Part shown: positions 36,301-48,800 of the stretch, in pieces
Layout of the letters: the number at the start of each line of letters is the position of its first letter
Position numbering within the stretch: position 1 is the first letter of the stretch
Program-made: the position numbers and the translations under genes
Notes under the pieces: model-generated
Seen by the model: the letters and a program-made list of their open reading frames with translations, nothing else
Told to the model about the DNA's origin: nothing
Databases searched by the model: none
Origin: Ceratopteris richardii
Lineage: Eukaryota > Streptophyta > Polypodiopsida > Polypodiales > Pteridaceae
Direction of reading: 5' to 3'
Assembly: GCA_020310875.1 (NCBI GenBank)
Contig: CM035420.1
Location: 180,181,909-180,245,908, forward strand
DNA length: 64,000 nt

Positions 36301-38400
36301 CTTGAACCCTTGACAAATGATATGATGGATACACTCCAAATTGCTAAAGATAAAAAGGAAGAGGAACTAATAATTAGAAAATAATCTTAAGAATAAGTTA
36401 CGTAAAGGATCCTCTGATGTAAGTGATTGATGCAAGTGCTTTCTTATCCTCTTCCTTTCAACCCATTTCAAGTCTTTACATTGAGACTAATAGATGAAAA
36501 AACATTGAAAAGACAACATGGTTACATGCCATGTTGGGGTCAGAGCTAAGAGAAAGAACAATGGTGCACATAGACTCAAGCATAGTTAAGAGTGTGATAT
36601 GTATAGAATTAGTTTGGGCTATGCAAGAAGCAATTTTCTAAACAAATGTGGACATGATTAATGTACAAGGACAAAAACTAACTTGTCTAAGAGAGACTAT
36701 GATTTTAATTAACATTGAAGGATTAGTTCCTTTAGAAGAATTTTTTATTTTTGGTGAACCATACATGGAAGATCAAAACATGTTAGGTCAAGATTGGTTA
36801 AACACGCATTATGCAACTATAAATTAAACATATGCATGAAATGTTATCATTTTTACATCCACATAACTTTTCACCTAAAAGGGAATATCTGATTGCATCT
36901 CATGATTTACATTCCTCTATGAACTCAAAAAACACATTATGTGAGGATAATTCCATTAAGAGTGAAAGTGAGGACCAATCTCAAGAAGATGGAGAGGTGA
37001 GGATAATAAAAGATGCAAAACCTTTAATAGAAGTCTTGGGCCCCATACTCAAGGAAAATCACAAGAAGGGTATGGATAATCCTTCACCAAGTGCAAAGGG
37101 ACAAAAACCTTGAAGGAAAGCTCATCTATGTCATCATCATCCATAGATAGAGAATCAACAACTTTGGGTGATAAGGCTCTACTTCAAGGTCAATAAAGAC
37201 AAGCTCAAATCTGGATTCCTAAGATAATTTCGAGCATGAAGCAATGCGTAAAGGCATCTCCAAAATTTGAGTCTGAAAAACCAATTCTTGAACCCACACC
37301 TGTAAATCAAATCCTAAAACCAAGCCCCATAGAACTAAAAAATAAGATCAATAATAACTTCATCTACCAAGTGGGTTTGGAAGCCAAAAGAGAATACCAA
37401 ACATAGTCATAGCTTTAAAGACACCTCAAAAGCCCACACCCATGAGATCTAAGTGAGTAAAAAAGCAAACTCCCATCTCTAAACCTATTAGAGATTCTCT
37501 TAAATGGGTAGTCAAGCCTAGTAATGATCCACTACCCTCTGTTGATGAACTTGTAGACATGGTAGATAAAAATTTGGGAACTCAATATCCATGGGACAAT
37601 CAAGTATGTGTGCAACCACTTCAAGGATGTTACCAATGTGCAGGAGACCATCCTATGAAAAGTTGTACTCTTGGGAAAGCTCAACCACATGCAAACATAA
37701 CAAAATTGCAATATTGCCAATATTGTCAAAAGCTCGCAAAACATACCATGTTAGATTATCATCTCGAAATATGTGAGACAATCTCCTCTATATGAACCAA
37801 AGCCATATCCTCATGCACATCTTGGTCCCTTGAGAGACTACAACCATTAGCAATATTATCAAGCACATAGGCCAAAAATGGGTCCACATGAACCTAATCT
37901 GCCACGCCTCTCCTAGGATATCAATACCCTCCACCACAAAATGTTGTTCCTATGAAGTAGATCAATCCAAAAGAAAACAAAGAATGAGCCATTTTGCATA
38001 TATCGTCAACAACACCTCCAAATCTGACTTGCCTATGATTATGCAAGAGGAGAAAAGTACAATTATGAAGAACCATAAACAGACTACTTTACTTCTCATG
38101 ATACTCCATACTATGGCGAGGATTCTAATTGGAATCAAGGACTAGAACGAGATTATTCTAATGTGCACTACACCACTATTAGACCTCCTATGAGGAAAAA
38201 TACAATACCACTAGAAAGAGGGCCTTGTTATAGATGTAACAAAACCAATTCTTCTGTGATTGTCCTCATCCATTCAATTCTCATAGTAATACTAGAACTG
38301 AGTGTGTATTTTGCATAGATTATGTATGGAAAAGGGAATCTCTTTCGGGATTTCCCTAAAAATATGAATAAAGGAATCCCATTGAAATAAACATCATTGA
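36301..38400 (+). pseudogene. Degenerate retroelement debris with zinc-knuckle-like motifs
   Basis: A heavily broken plus-strand coding region. Near 36740-36815 a protease-like phrase reads FFIFGEPYMEDQNMLGQDWL. At 37627-37785 there is CYQCAGDHPMKSC (CX2CX3HX4C), followed by a second cysteine/histidine cluster CQYCQKLAKHTMLDYH, and at about 38224 CYRCNKTN followed one frame over by CDCPHPFNSH. These resemble the CQHCNGDHPTYMC knuckle of the Gypsy gag at 51.75 kb. An open frame at 36832-37113 is acidic and unassigned. Probably gag of a second Gypsy copy; its order relative to the integrase end is unclear. Confidence 0.45.
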
Positions 38401-39129
38401 GATACTAGACACAATACAGAGAAGTCCACATTGAGTTTGAGATGTTTAGCCCCTATAATGAGAATGAAGAAGAACAGAACTCGAGAACTGTACAAAGCAT
38501 CACTCACAAGATCAAAAATCTATTGAAGAAGGGAACAAAAGCCTAGAAAGTATGAAAAGAGAAACTCATAAAGAAATGAAAACAAAGAATGTGTGACTTA
38601 CATGAAACATTGTAGAAAGAAGAGAAGAATCAGATGCTTAGCAGATCTCTCCAAAATCACATGCAATCATTGGTGCAAGTGAGACTAACTCCAAAAAAAT
38701 TAAGCAATGACCACATGAATCAACACACAAGATCGCTTCTAGAAGATCCTATGTATGAAGATCTACAGATGTTCTTAAAGGCATATCAAGAAAGAATAGC
38801 ATTAGGACCCAATTTAGAGAACCATGCATATTGCTATCGTAAAGGAGACCTATAAAGGAAAAGGTCATCCTCGTGCATGAAAATGGTAGAGGTTTCTCAA
38901 GACATGCTAGAATGAGTGTCCATAATAGTCCACAATATCAAGATTCTAGAACCTTAGCAAGTGGCACATAAGGATCCACCTCAAGTCCACATTAGATCAC
39001 ATCAAGAAATTCCTCATATACCATGATTTCCAAGAACAAAAGCAGATATGAAGAAGACCAAATGAGATATGGAAGAATCTTGGGCTCAAGATATGGTTTC
39101 TGTAATCCTCTTTCCTGCAAACAATCAAA

Positions 39130-41000
39130 AAGTATACTTCTTGCCTGTCGATCCATACTTTAAGAATTTAAACATGTATGCAATCCAATTTATGCATGTA
39201 CATACAGAACATGCCATAACATAAAGTAAAATGACTGAAGCATAAAGCATACGTCCCTGAGTAGTTTGGTTTTGGAATTGCATGCATCCAATCGTTCTCA
39301 ACAAGCTTCGAGACCTCTGCACCTTCCTCCTCAGGTCCTAACATAAACTTTGAAGTATCCGAAAATATCGAAGCACTCCCCAAAACATAAAGCATGGTCA
39401 AATGATTACTAAAATAATGCGAAATTAGTCAAAAAATGCATTAGTAATCCTTCTTTAGACCTGCAAAAACCACTTTAGGACCTGCGAACTAGCAAAAACT
39501 GAAATATTTAGCATGTGCAAAGAGCTTGAAGTGAAATTACTCAAATCGCCTTCCTGGTTTGTAAAAATATGGCTCCCGGAAGGTAGTTGCCAAAAACTGT
39601 TCAGACTTTGTAGAGCTGTACAGACCTACAAAAATACTTATTTTCCAAAATTTCTTTTCATAAAATGAAATTAGACTTTGTGCTCTTCGAAGCGAGCCAT
39701 AGCAGGTCCAATTTGGAGTTTTCTAGCCCAAGATATAGCCATTCCAAGCGGGACATGCCAAACTAGTGGACTGTTGGAGGGGCTGGAAAAAGTGTGAAAA
39801 TGTGATTTTTGGGGTGCCCAAAAGCATTCTTCCATCAAGAAAATCCTAAAATTCTCTCCATACCCTCAGAGATTGGTATATGAAGATGCTTGGGCCTATT
39901 TTCACCTTTCCAAATCCTCCCTTCGAGCATTCTAATTTGCTCCCCAAAATAGGCCTAAATCAAGATTTTTGCTTTTATGCAAAAACTTAAATGGGAGCTC
40001 TTAGCAAGCTCCTAATCCACTCTAAATGTGGATTTCTCTTGGAATTTATACAATAATCCATGGGAAGCCTCTTAAATGATCTTTATTCTTACTCCCAAAA
40101 GTGCAGTTTGGCAAAAATTAACATCTAAATTTTTTCCAAAAAGTGGGGGAAGGAGGTCTTTGAGGAAGTAAAATTCCTTCTTAACTGATCATTTTGATAA
40201 ATCTAATGATTCACCTAAGAATTCAATACACAATACTCTCATTATATATACTTTTCCCATCCATCCGTAGCTACCGCACCTCTTTTTCCCTCTTCCAAAA
40301 TGGGAATTTCTTAGATTCAGGTACTGAAATTTTTTCCCAAACAATGATGGAAGGGGGTTTTGTGGAGCTCCAAACTCCCATCATACTGAGCTATAATTTG
40401 GATTTCTTGATTGTATATGGAAGTCTACACACTAGACTATATGTGTGCATGGGTTTTTCCATAAATCCATAAAAAATCCCGCTTCATTTCCCCTTCCCGA
40501 AAAGGCTACTTATCAAAAATAGCTCTTGAAATTATATGAAAATCATAACAATAGGCTACTATGGAAGTGACTAAAACTACCCCTTTGGTGTAACTTGAGG
40601 GAATATTTGACTCTAAATGAGAATACATATCTCATATTCCCAAAACATTTTATATTCCCTCACAAACCTTTACCTATAGCCCTTCCTTTCTCTTTCCCGA
40701 GAATAGAATATTACAATAATTAATCCGGGAAATAATAAATTGAACTTTCATACCTATGTATGTAGACCATGGAACTTGAATCCCTTCCAATACTCACCCA
40801 TCTCCTTGGATGGTTCTACGAAGAAGAATAATTGATCTTCAACTTCGGGCAGCCTTCCCATTCGATTAAAATATGAAACTGCGCCTGAGGATTTTGAACA
40901 TGTGATCAGCCATGTTGCCTTGGCTAAGGTGCTTTCCTCACATGACTATGGCGAGAGTTCAATTCCCCTAAACAGCAGCGTCGGTTGCGTGCCCAGAATT
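39130..41000 (-). mobile_element. 5' half of the non-coding LTR retrotransposon interior
   Basis: Minus strand, starting right after the primer site of the 185-bp LTR. No retroelement protein domain is visible. Short open frames at 39168-39401 and 39125-39322 are unassigned. It pairs logically with the 3' half that ends at 31086. The border with the debris to the left (38.4-39.13 kb) should hold the right inversion breakpoint. Confidence 0.55.
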
Positions 41001-41014
41001 GAGCTCTGATACCA
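41001..41014 (-). other. Primer binding site (initiator Met-tRNA)
   Basis: The minus strand reads TGGTATCAGAGCTC one base after the LTR end at 41016, the standard plant LTR-retrotransposon primer site for tRNA-iMet. Confidence 0.88.
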
Positions 41015-41015
41015 A

Positions 41016-41200
41016 TGTAAAGGTCCATTCTTTTGCTAATGCTCTTCGGACGTTTTCGTAAGCGTCATCTGAGCTTTCGACACATAGAGATCGTCGAGTT
41101 CTCTCCACCCAACCGCCGAGCTCTCTTAATCCTCTCGTAGTGAGTCTTTTTATATATAAAAACTCCTTTTGCTCCTCTACCATAAGAATATCATATGACA
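41016..41200 (-). repeat. 185-bp LTR (5' LTR), inverted relative to 31087-31271
   Basis: On the minus strand it begins TGTCATATGATATTC and ends GGACCTTTACA, followed by the primer site. The pentamer before it is AAAGT (minus strand) and the one after the partner LTR at 31271 is AAAGC, a 4 of 5 target duplication within LINE ORF1. Confidence 0.9.
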
Positions 41201-42053
41201 ACTTTACTGGCTGCTTCTTGCTTATTCTTCTGCTTCAGGGGCAATCTTTAATTCTATGGCCTTGTTGACCACATTGAAAGCAAGCATTGAGTAGATTTTT
41301 ATAAGTGATCTCCTGCACCCAAGATTCCCCTTCACCCAAGTCGACAATAATTTGCGAGGGAAGAGGCCTGCTGAGGTCTGCTTCCACACAGATTTGAGGA
41401 TGCCAACGAGCATTAAACATGTGTTTTGTGCCCTCATATATGAAACCCCCAACATCTCTGCGCATGGCCAATGGTTTGTCAATCGGAGAGACAATATCCC
41501 ACAAAAAGCCATAAAGGAAGAAAGGGAGATTGAGGAGCTCGATCCAGAGAGGGTATCGAAGGGGTTTAGAGTTGTCGGGCATGAAATCGGGGGTCCATTT
41601 GAAGAGGCATAGGGTGGCACGTCCGACTTGCCAAAACCCGACACTCAGGGCCTGGAGTGCCATTTCTTCATTCTCAAAAACTAGCAAGAGTTGTCTGACT
41701 GGAAGGAATTGGCACTTACTCACTACTAAGCCACTAGGGAAACACTCTTTGTGAAACCACTGGTGCACCATATCCAACGGGGGCCTGGGATCGAACAGCT
41801 GGCCAACGAGGCAAGTTCTCTTGAGTTCTTCTTGCGTTGAAAGCATCACCTCGCGGTTAAGTGCAACCCGAGGGGCCACTACGGTCTTCGAGGAGCTAGG
41901 GGCAACATTCGCCACCCCTGAGAAAACAAGAGGTAGATTACTCATAACGAGGGAAGGGGCCCCCACATCCATAGAGGCGAACACATGAACGCCTCCGAGT
42001 TTTTTTTGCTGATTCCGATGTTGTTCCAATACTGTCACAGACCCATTATGCAA
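41201..42053 (-). pseudogene. LINE ORF1, N-terminal and zinc-knuckle part
   Basis: A minus-strand frame (272 codons, 41235-42053) has a DUF4283-like region (LVGQLFDPRPPLDMVHQWF, then KCQFLPVRQLLLVFENEEMA, LWIELLNLPFF) and the zinc knuckle CFQCGQQGHRIKDC. This is the standard ORF1 of plant L1 LINEs. A 1-nt loss just after the knuckle makes a stop; the corrected frame reaches the LTR at 41200. The rest of ORF1 is at 31272 on the plus strand. ORF1 binds LINE RNA. Confidence 0.88.
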
Positions 42054-43028
42054 AATGTGGGTCGTCAGGATGACAAAGTCAACAAATCGAAGTGCCTTTT
42101 TGCTGGAGCAGCTAAGGTTCCTTCATCCTTTGCACAGACATGGAAGGGAGAGAGAGACACCAATGAGCACGCCGTTGACCTCAAGCATAGCGCTCTCTAA
42201 GATGTTGTGTCTGGTATTAAAAGAAAATCAAGTTCCAATAGCCAAGCCACTCCTTTATTTTTGCTTTTAAACCACTTAATTCTCAAAGCAGACTTTCCGA
42301 TGCTCCACTAACGCCTCCTAAAACCACGCGCTTAACGAGAGACCCCAAGGAATGAGTCGCAAAGGATAGGGGACTCGGTCGCGACGGACAGGCTTAGGAT
42401 CAATCAGTCGCCAAAGAAAGGGAACTCTGTCGTGACGACAGGAGCAATCGCGATCGATAGGAACTCAGTCGCGACGGCCACGTGAACTAGAATGTAGCTC
42501 CATCAACCGTAAAACGACGGACGATGAACTCAGAATGACCGCAAGGAAAGGCTTGGACGCGGAGATGACGACGGACAAACACTCCCCACATGGCAGGTGA
42601 TGACGACGAACCTTTTCTCACGCACACAAGCACATTGCAGCGGTCACATCACGGAAGGTTGCTCTGATGTCGTCCAGAACTCGAGAGACTTTGTCATTCC
42701 AATCGCTGCAGCATTTTATTTGTGAAGGGCACTTTGAGGTCGAGTTATGAAGCTGTTAGGTGAATCGTCACTTAGTCTCTGCTGCAATGGCATCAGAACT
42801 TCGTCTTCTTCAGCGTCCTTCTTTCCGACCCACTTGCACATCTTCAGCGTCCTTCTTTCCGACCCACATGCCCTTAATGGTCTTCATCAGGAAGCCATTC
42901 TCTTACTATCTGTGTGCACTTCGTTTTTTGTCTCTGATCTGTAAATCTTGCTGGCCAAGTCGAAGGTGCATTACCGTCTTTCCTCCTTCACGCAACTAAC
43001 GCGCGACATCCTTCTCCTACTCTGAGTC
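42054..43028 (-). mobile_element. LINE 5'UTR
   Basis: A notably GC- and CpG-richer block than its surroundings, upstream of ORF1 on the minus strand and ending at 43028 where the target duplication begins. It contains a 27-bp direct repeat (TCTTCAGCGTCCTTCTTTCC and on) at 42807 and 42841, period 34. Composition and position fit the internal promoter region of a full-length LINE. No protein-coding frame of note. Confidence 0.72.
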
Positions 43029-43043
43029 AAGCATAACTACTTG
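43029..43043 (-). repeat. LINE target-site duplication, 5' copy
   Basis: The reverse complement of this 15-mer is CAAGTAGTTATGCTT, identical to 36054-36068. It sits exactly between the LINE 5' end and Gypsy integrase sequence. Confidence 0.93.
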
Positions 43044-43480
43044 TTGCAACTCTCAATCAATTTTCCCATAATTGCTGTAATAAATCCACTTGGCTGCATA
43101 ACTCATGACTAGTACATTAATAGGTTTCTATTAGTCTTAGTGTAGGAATGCATAATTCTATAGGTAGTATAACATTCTATGCTACACCAAATTGAATGGT
43201 GTCATTCTTAGCACTATTTTGTAAGCAACTTCGTGTGCCCAAATTGCATGATGCAATTGTTTTTCCCAATTAGAGCACTTGTTCTTCAGCTTGACCATTA
43301 AGTTGGGGATGATATGGAGTTGATTTCTTGTGCAATATTAGAAACTTTTCTAATAATCTTACAATAATTTCATTTATAAAATGTGTTCCCCTATCACTAA
43401 CTATTTCAAAAGGTAAGCCATATTTAGTGATGATCCATTTAAATGGAAATTTAGCAGTGGTGTGAGCATCACAACCTCTT
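43044..43480 (-). pseudogene. Gypsy integrase core, interrupted by the LINE
   Basis: The minus strand reads FKWIITKYGLPFEIVSDRGT, then STPYHPQLNGQAEE, the core D...E part of a Gypsy integrase. Beyond this come AHEVAYKI-like debris and LIETY with several stops. The sequence runs into the LINE target duplication at 43043; its C-terminal continuation is at 36069-36300. It follows the RT of the same element. Confidence 0.83.
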
Positions 43481-43484
43481 GTAG

Positions 43485-44244
43485 CTAGACTTCGTTGATA
43501 TTGCTAGGCTTGGGTAGATTCACTTTCATCTCGATTTTTCCTTCAATTGTCAAAACTCCATTCTTTGAGATAATATGTCCCGAGGGCTTTCCTTCTCTTA
43601 CCATGAATGCACATTTTTCTAGATTTAATGAGATTCTACATTGCCTGCATTTAGCAAATAACTTTTTCAACATAGGGATATGCTCGAGTCTTAGTGTAGA
43701 ATACGCACATAAGAAATTGACATATACTTCCAAAGATTTTCAAAGAGATTCTTTGAGGACATGACACATCAATCTTTGAAAATTTTTAGAGCATTTGTTA
43801 TACCAAATGGCATAACCTTGAATGCAATAATTCCCAATTCAGTAGCAAAAAAAAAGTCTTTTGTTGATCTTCAAGTGCAATTGTGACTTGATTGTAACCT
43901 GAAAAACCATATAAAAGGTTGTAAACTTCTTTGCCTGTTGACCTTTCTAAAAGATGATTAGTGATTAAGAGTGGATAACTATCCTTAATGGTAGCATCAT
44001 TAACCTTCTCATCACTTATGCAAACTCTTAGTTTACCATTTTGCTTTGGCACCAACACTATGGCAGACACCCATTTGGTGTACTCAATTTCATACATAAA
44101 TCTTGCTTCTAAGGGTTTATCTATTTTCTCTTTAATTTTCTCCAAATATATATCATTGAAAGTGCAAGAAATTTGTTTTGATGGTTTTGCATCTAATGCC
44201 ATAGGAATTCTATGGACACATCTATGGGGGTTGACTCCCTTCAA
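43485..44244 (-). pseudogene. Gypsy reverse transcriptase, broken
   Basis: Minus strand, two pieces. 43798-44244: HRIPMAL, then KWVSAIVLVPKQNGKLRVC, DSYPLL and GFSGYNQVTIALED, the first half of a Gypsy RT. 43485-43733: HIPMLKKLFAKCRQCRISLN, then LEKCAFMVREGKPSGHIIS, the RT thumb region. The stretch between, expected to hold the catalytic YxDD, is damaged; I do not see an intact YxDD. In a working element this copies genomic RNA into DNA. Confidence 0.87.
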
Positions 44245-45059
44245 GTCTTTGTACTACCAAGCAAAAGCATCTTGATTTTGTTGGAACAACTCGTTGAGCC
44301 TCTTCTATGTCTGATGCAACACTTCCAATATATGTGCACTTTTTGTCTTTTTCTTCTACTATAACTACCACTTTCTTCTTCATTTTTGGATTTTCACATG
44401 AATCTCCTACTTTGGCCTCACGATTAGGTCTCATAGCCACAACTTATCGGCTTCCCACTTCATATTTATTGATTTTTGTGGGAGGTCAAAGTCATCTAAC
44501 TTACTTTCTATTGTGGTAATACTTTCCTCATCGGGTTCCTCAACTTTATATGGGGGATATGTATAAGTTATTGGATCCCTAATACAATCATCAACATTAA
44601 TTCCCTTCAGGGAATCCTTTTAGAAATAAAATCTAATTCCATATCAATGGAAAATAAGTCCTTATCCTCACAACTCTCATCTTGAACCAATTTTGGCTCT
44701 CCTCCCTTAATATATTCTAGAATCCTCAACATGAAAAATTTGCTAAGCTCATTTCCTTCTACATTGCATTATTCTATTAAAGTGTTCACATTAGCAAAAA
44801 TTTCCATGGCAACTAAGATTTTCATCTAATGATGAGATTCAAATTCTTCATCTATGAAGCGTTGTGGAATATAAGTTGGAACTTCTATATATCTATACTA
44901 AATCACCATGCTCATAGGATCTCTCTGTGCTAATTCTTACTCTTATCTTTGAGGTTTCCTAGAAACCCACAATTTTGTGTCCTCATCCATATATGATTCA
45001 ATTTTTTGATATTTTTTCTAAGATAAAATCATTTGCACATCTGTGTACGTTGTTGCATA
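44245..45059. other. Gypsy interior between protease and RT
   Basis: Degenerate minus-strand coding debris without a clear domain; one acidic frame at 44222-44440. Consistent with the linker between protease and RT of the surrounding Gypsy. Confidence 0.45.
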
Positions 45060-45430
45060 GGATGGGAGTGATGTCTCTATGTTGACATGTATGCATATTG
45101 ATTCTATTCGTTATTCCTAAGTGCTCAAAGTAAAGCATATTGCTTCCCCAATCTTGCATCACTTTCAATTGATGTATAAATGATCGGTTTTCCTAAAATC
45201 ATCTCATAGTTGCTTGCTTGGATGAAGTTGGAGGTTCATAGAGTATGATCAAAATCAACTCCACAAGTTTTTGACTTCACATTCTCTATAAAACCAATTG
45301 ATCACTTTATATGTCTATTGACCAATTGTAATTTCAGACAAGTGGATCACATTGCAGACTTCCCCCACTTTTTCCATAAGGCTTTAGTGGCTAGTTCTAT
45401 GCCTACTGAGCTATTTAAAATTTCTTTTGC
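45060..45430 (-). pseudogene. Gypsy aspartic protease region
   Basis: Minus strand, in more than one frame: ALWKKWGKSAM, KLQLVNRHIK, then NYEMILGKPI followed by QLKVMQDWGSNMLYFEHLG. This matches the protease relic at 27063-27377 block for block and the general retroelement protease ending. The catalytic triplet is not visible. It lies between the Gypsy gag (51 kb) and RT (44 kb), with the complete Copia inserted upstream of it. Confidence 0.68.
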
Positions 45431-45587
45431 AGTAAGCCCGTTGAATGAGATATGTAGGCAAGTCATCGAGCCTCCTAGGCTTTAAAAATCATCTCTAAAT
45501 CCTCATGTAGTAGATGTACTAGCACAAAATCTACTTTCATCTTGTTAGGAGTTTTCTTTCCCTTGGATGCTACTGACTATTTTGGAG

Positions 45588-45592
45588 AAACC
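45588..45592 (+). repeat. Copia target-site duplication, left copy
   Basis: AAACC, repeated at 50751-50755 on the other side of the Copia element. Confidence 0.88.
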
Positions 45593-45823
45593 TGTTGGAG
45601 TTAGACGTCTGTAGAAGCACGCGAACAACACAAGGAAGAAGAAGAAGCTTGGAGCACAAACACACAATACTGAATGTATTACTAGAGAATGTACAAAGAT
45701 AAGTAGCCCATTAGGGCAATAGGCGTATATACAAGCCGGGGGAAAAAAACATCCTAAAGAGGGAAAAAAGTGCCCCGGCGGTCCTAGTGTGTTCACACAC
45801 ATCACTACCTAAATATGTCACCA
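45593..45823 (-). repeat. 3' LTR of the complete Copia
   Basis: 231 bp. On the plus strand it starts TGTTGGAGTTAGACG and ends ATATGTCACCA, so its minus-strand start is TGGTGACA where the 5' LTR has TGTTGATA. Confidence 0.93.
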
Positions 45824-45897
45824 AATCCCCCCTGGGAGTGATGCGGTGAACAAGGAGCTGGCACTCATGTATAAGGAAGTGCCAAGCTATGTGGAAA

Positions 45898-48800
45898 TCA
45901 CTCCACAAAAGGAAGTAAGTCCAAAGCTTTGCGAAAAGCTTCAAACTTCTCCCTAGGCAGAGCCTTCGTGAAAAGGTCTGCAATGTTCTCCTGCGTGGGC
46001 ACATATGCCAAGCTGATCTCCCCAGCAGAGAACCTCTCCCTGACATAGTGATAATGCATCTCAATGTGCTTAGTGCGAGCATGGAACACATGGTTCCTCG
46101 CAACTGCCAATGCGCTCTGACTGTGAGTGAAGATGGTGGTGGCAGAAGACTGAACAACACCCAAATCATCTATAAGGCGTATGAGCCACACACACTCAAC
46201 AGTCGCTGTGAAAGCTTCCCTGTACTCAGCCTCACAACTGGAAGTGGCCACAGTAGGCTGCTTCTTGCTCAACCAAGATTTACATGAGCTACCAAGCATG
46301 AAGCAAAAACCACTGGTGGACACACGAGTGTCATAGCAACCAGCCCAATCTGAGTCAGAAAAAGCATGCAAATCTGGCGGTAGTGATCCCCCCTTGGGAT
46401 AAAACAACCCAAGTAGCCGAGTACCACTCAAGTAGCGAAAGATGCGCTTAACCGCCTTCCAATGCGTGACTCTTGGGCAATGCATAAACCTGCTCATCTG
46501 TGAGATAGCAAACTGAATATCTGGCCGAGTAATGCATAAGTAAATCAAGCATCCAACAGCCTGCTGATAGAGAACAACATCAAATGCATCTCTAGCATCA
46601 TGAAGACTCAATTGTAAACCTGTCTCCATAGGAGTGGCAATAGGCTTACAGTCTTCAAGGCCAAAACACTGCAATAATGTGTCAATATATTTCGTTTGAC
46701 ACAAAGCCATTCCATCATCGACTTGCATAAACTGAATGCCCAAATAGTGATGCAAATGCCCCAAATCAGACATCTCAAATGAGGCATGCAAATCAGCCTT
46801 AAAATCAGCAATCTGCTTCTCAATAGGACCAGTGAGCAGCATGTCATCAACATAGACAACAATTATCAGAAGCACATCATTAGCACGCTTAACATATAAG
46901 GTGCTTTCAGTTGGACTGTTCACAAAACCATGTGCAACCAGATAGGCATGTATCGTCTCATACCAAGCACGTGGTGCTTGCTTTAAACCATATAATGCCT
47001 TCTTTAACCTGTACACCTGGTTTTCATGCCCTTTCTGCACAAAGCCACGGGGCTGAAAAACATACACTTCTTCATGCAAGTCACCATTCAGAAATGTTGT
47101 TTTAATGTCCAACTGATGTACATTCCAACCATGATGGGCTGCAAGTGCACAAATGCTCCGAACAGTAGTCATACGACATGTAGGTGCAAAGGTCTCATCA
47201 AAATCAATGCCTCTTTCTTGCGCATAACCCTTTGCAACAAGCCTAGCCTTATACTTGTCAACTGTACCTTCAGGTTTACACTTCAGCTTGTATACCCACT
47301 TAGTGCCAATGGCCTTCTTGCCAGGAGGCAAGTCACATAAAGACCATGTACCATTCTTCATTATAGCATCATATTCAGATTGCATGGCAGCCATCCAATT
47401 TTTTGAATTTTGTGCTTCATCAAAAGAAACAGGCTCATTCTCATCACAGAGACTAGACGCAGCCATAGCATAGCAATCTGATGCAAAGAAGGCACTATGA
47501 GAGCCTGAACGAGTACGATATGACAAAGGTGCATCTAATTTGCTATCATGCAAAGTCTGCACCAGCCATTTTGGCATAGTTTTTGCCTGCTCAATATCAG
47601 CTCTCTCATCAACAAGTGCATCATGTAAATCTTGCATCAGAAATAGAATGATCTACATCATCATATGAAACCTGCAAAGGCTGAGAAGTTGCCTCATTAG
47701 GACCAGCAATAGACTGTCCACTTGTAAAAAGAGGCATCAACGTATCATACATGTCTTTGGAGCTAACAGATGTCTGCTTAGTACATGAAAGCAATGGCTG
47801 AATAGCATCTTCCACAAAGACAACATCACGGCTAACCAGAATGTGTTTAGTCTGTGGATGATACAGACGATAGCCTTTACTTTCAGAACTGTACCCAACA
47901 AAAATACATTTTACTACCTTATCATCTAATTTTCTGCGATGTTGTTCAGGCACTAATGCATATGCCAAACAACCAAAAACACGCAGATGAGCAACAGATG
48001 GCTTGCGGTCATGCCAAGCCTCATATGGAGTGATAGATTGCAGCGCTTTAGTGGGACACCTGTTCAGTACATATGTTGCACACATGACAGCCTCAAGCCA
48101 GAAACTATGTGGTAAAGCCTGACTCTTGACCATGCACCTCGCCATCTCCATGAGTGACCTGTTCTTTCGTTCAGCAACTCCATTCTATTGAGGTGTATAC
48201 GGCACTGTACACTGGTGTTTTATCCCACGTTCAACTAGAAATGCATTAAAATCAGAAGACATATATTCCCCCCCTCGATCAGAACGGAGGGTGCCCATTT
48301 TACATGCTGATAGATTTTCAGCCAAAACCAAAAACTGTTTAAAGCACATGAACACTTCGGACTTTGCTTTGAGTGGATATACCCATGCATGCCTGGAAAA
48401 ATCATCAATGAAAGCCACGAAGTAAAGGTAATTCCCAAAAGAGGATGTCTGCATAGGACCACAGACATCACTATGTACAAGCTGCAATTTCTGCGTAGCC
48501 CGAACTGAACCATCTTTTGGAAAGAAGGAACGCTGCATTTTGCCCAAAATACAGCCTTCACATACATGTTTTCCAGGTGCCTCAAGCTTGGGCAAAGAAG
48601 ACACCATATCAGATTTCTGCAGGCGTAGCAAACTAGCAAAATTCAGATGACCAAAGTGTGCATGCCAAAGCTTTGCATCTGACATAGCCTGAGAATCATG
48701 AACTGCACATGCCGAAACATTCACATATCTTTCATAGTCTATGAGCTTATACAGCCCACGACATAAAATGCCAGAAGCAATAATCACATCGCCATTTGAT

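Noticed and set aside
31087..41200. Inversion by recombination between the two inverted 185-bp LTRs
   Set aside because: It would also rejoin the LINE, but needs a pre-existing polypurine tract-LTR-primer site arrangement. A single inversion of an originally normal element is simpler; not fully excluded.
40968..41201. 77-codon minus frame and its near-identical twin at 31065-31271
   Set aside because: The similarity looked like a conserved small protein, but both are translations of the 185-bp LTR.
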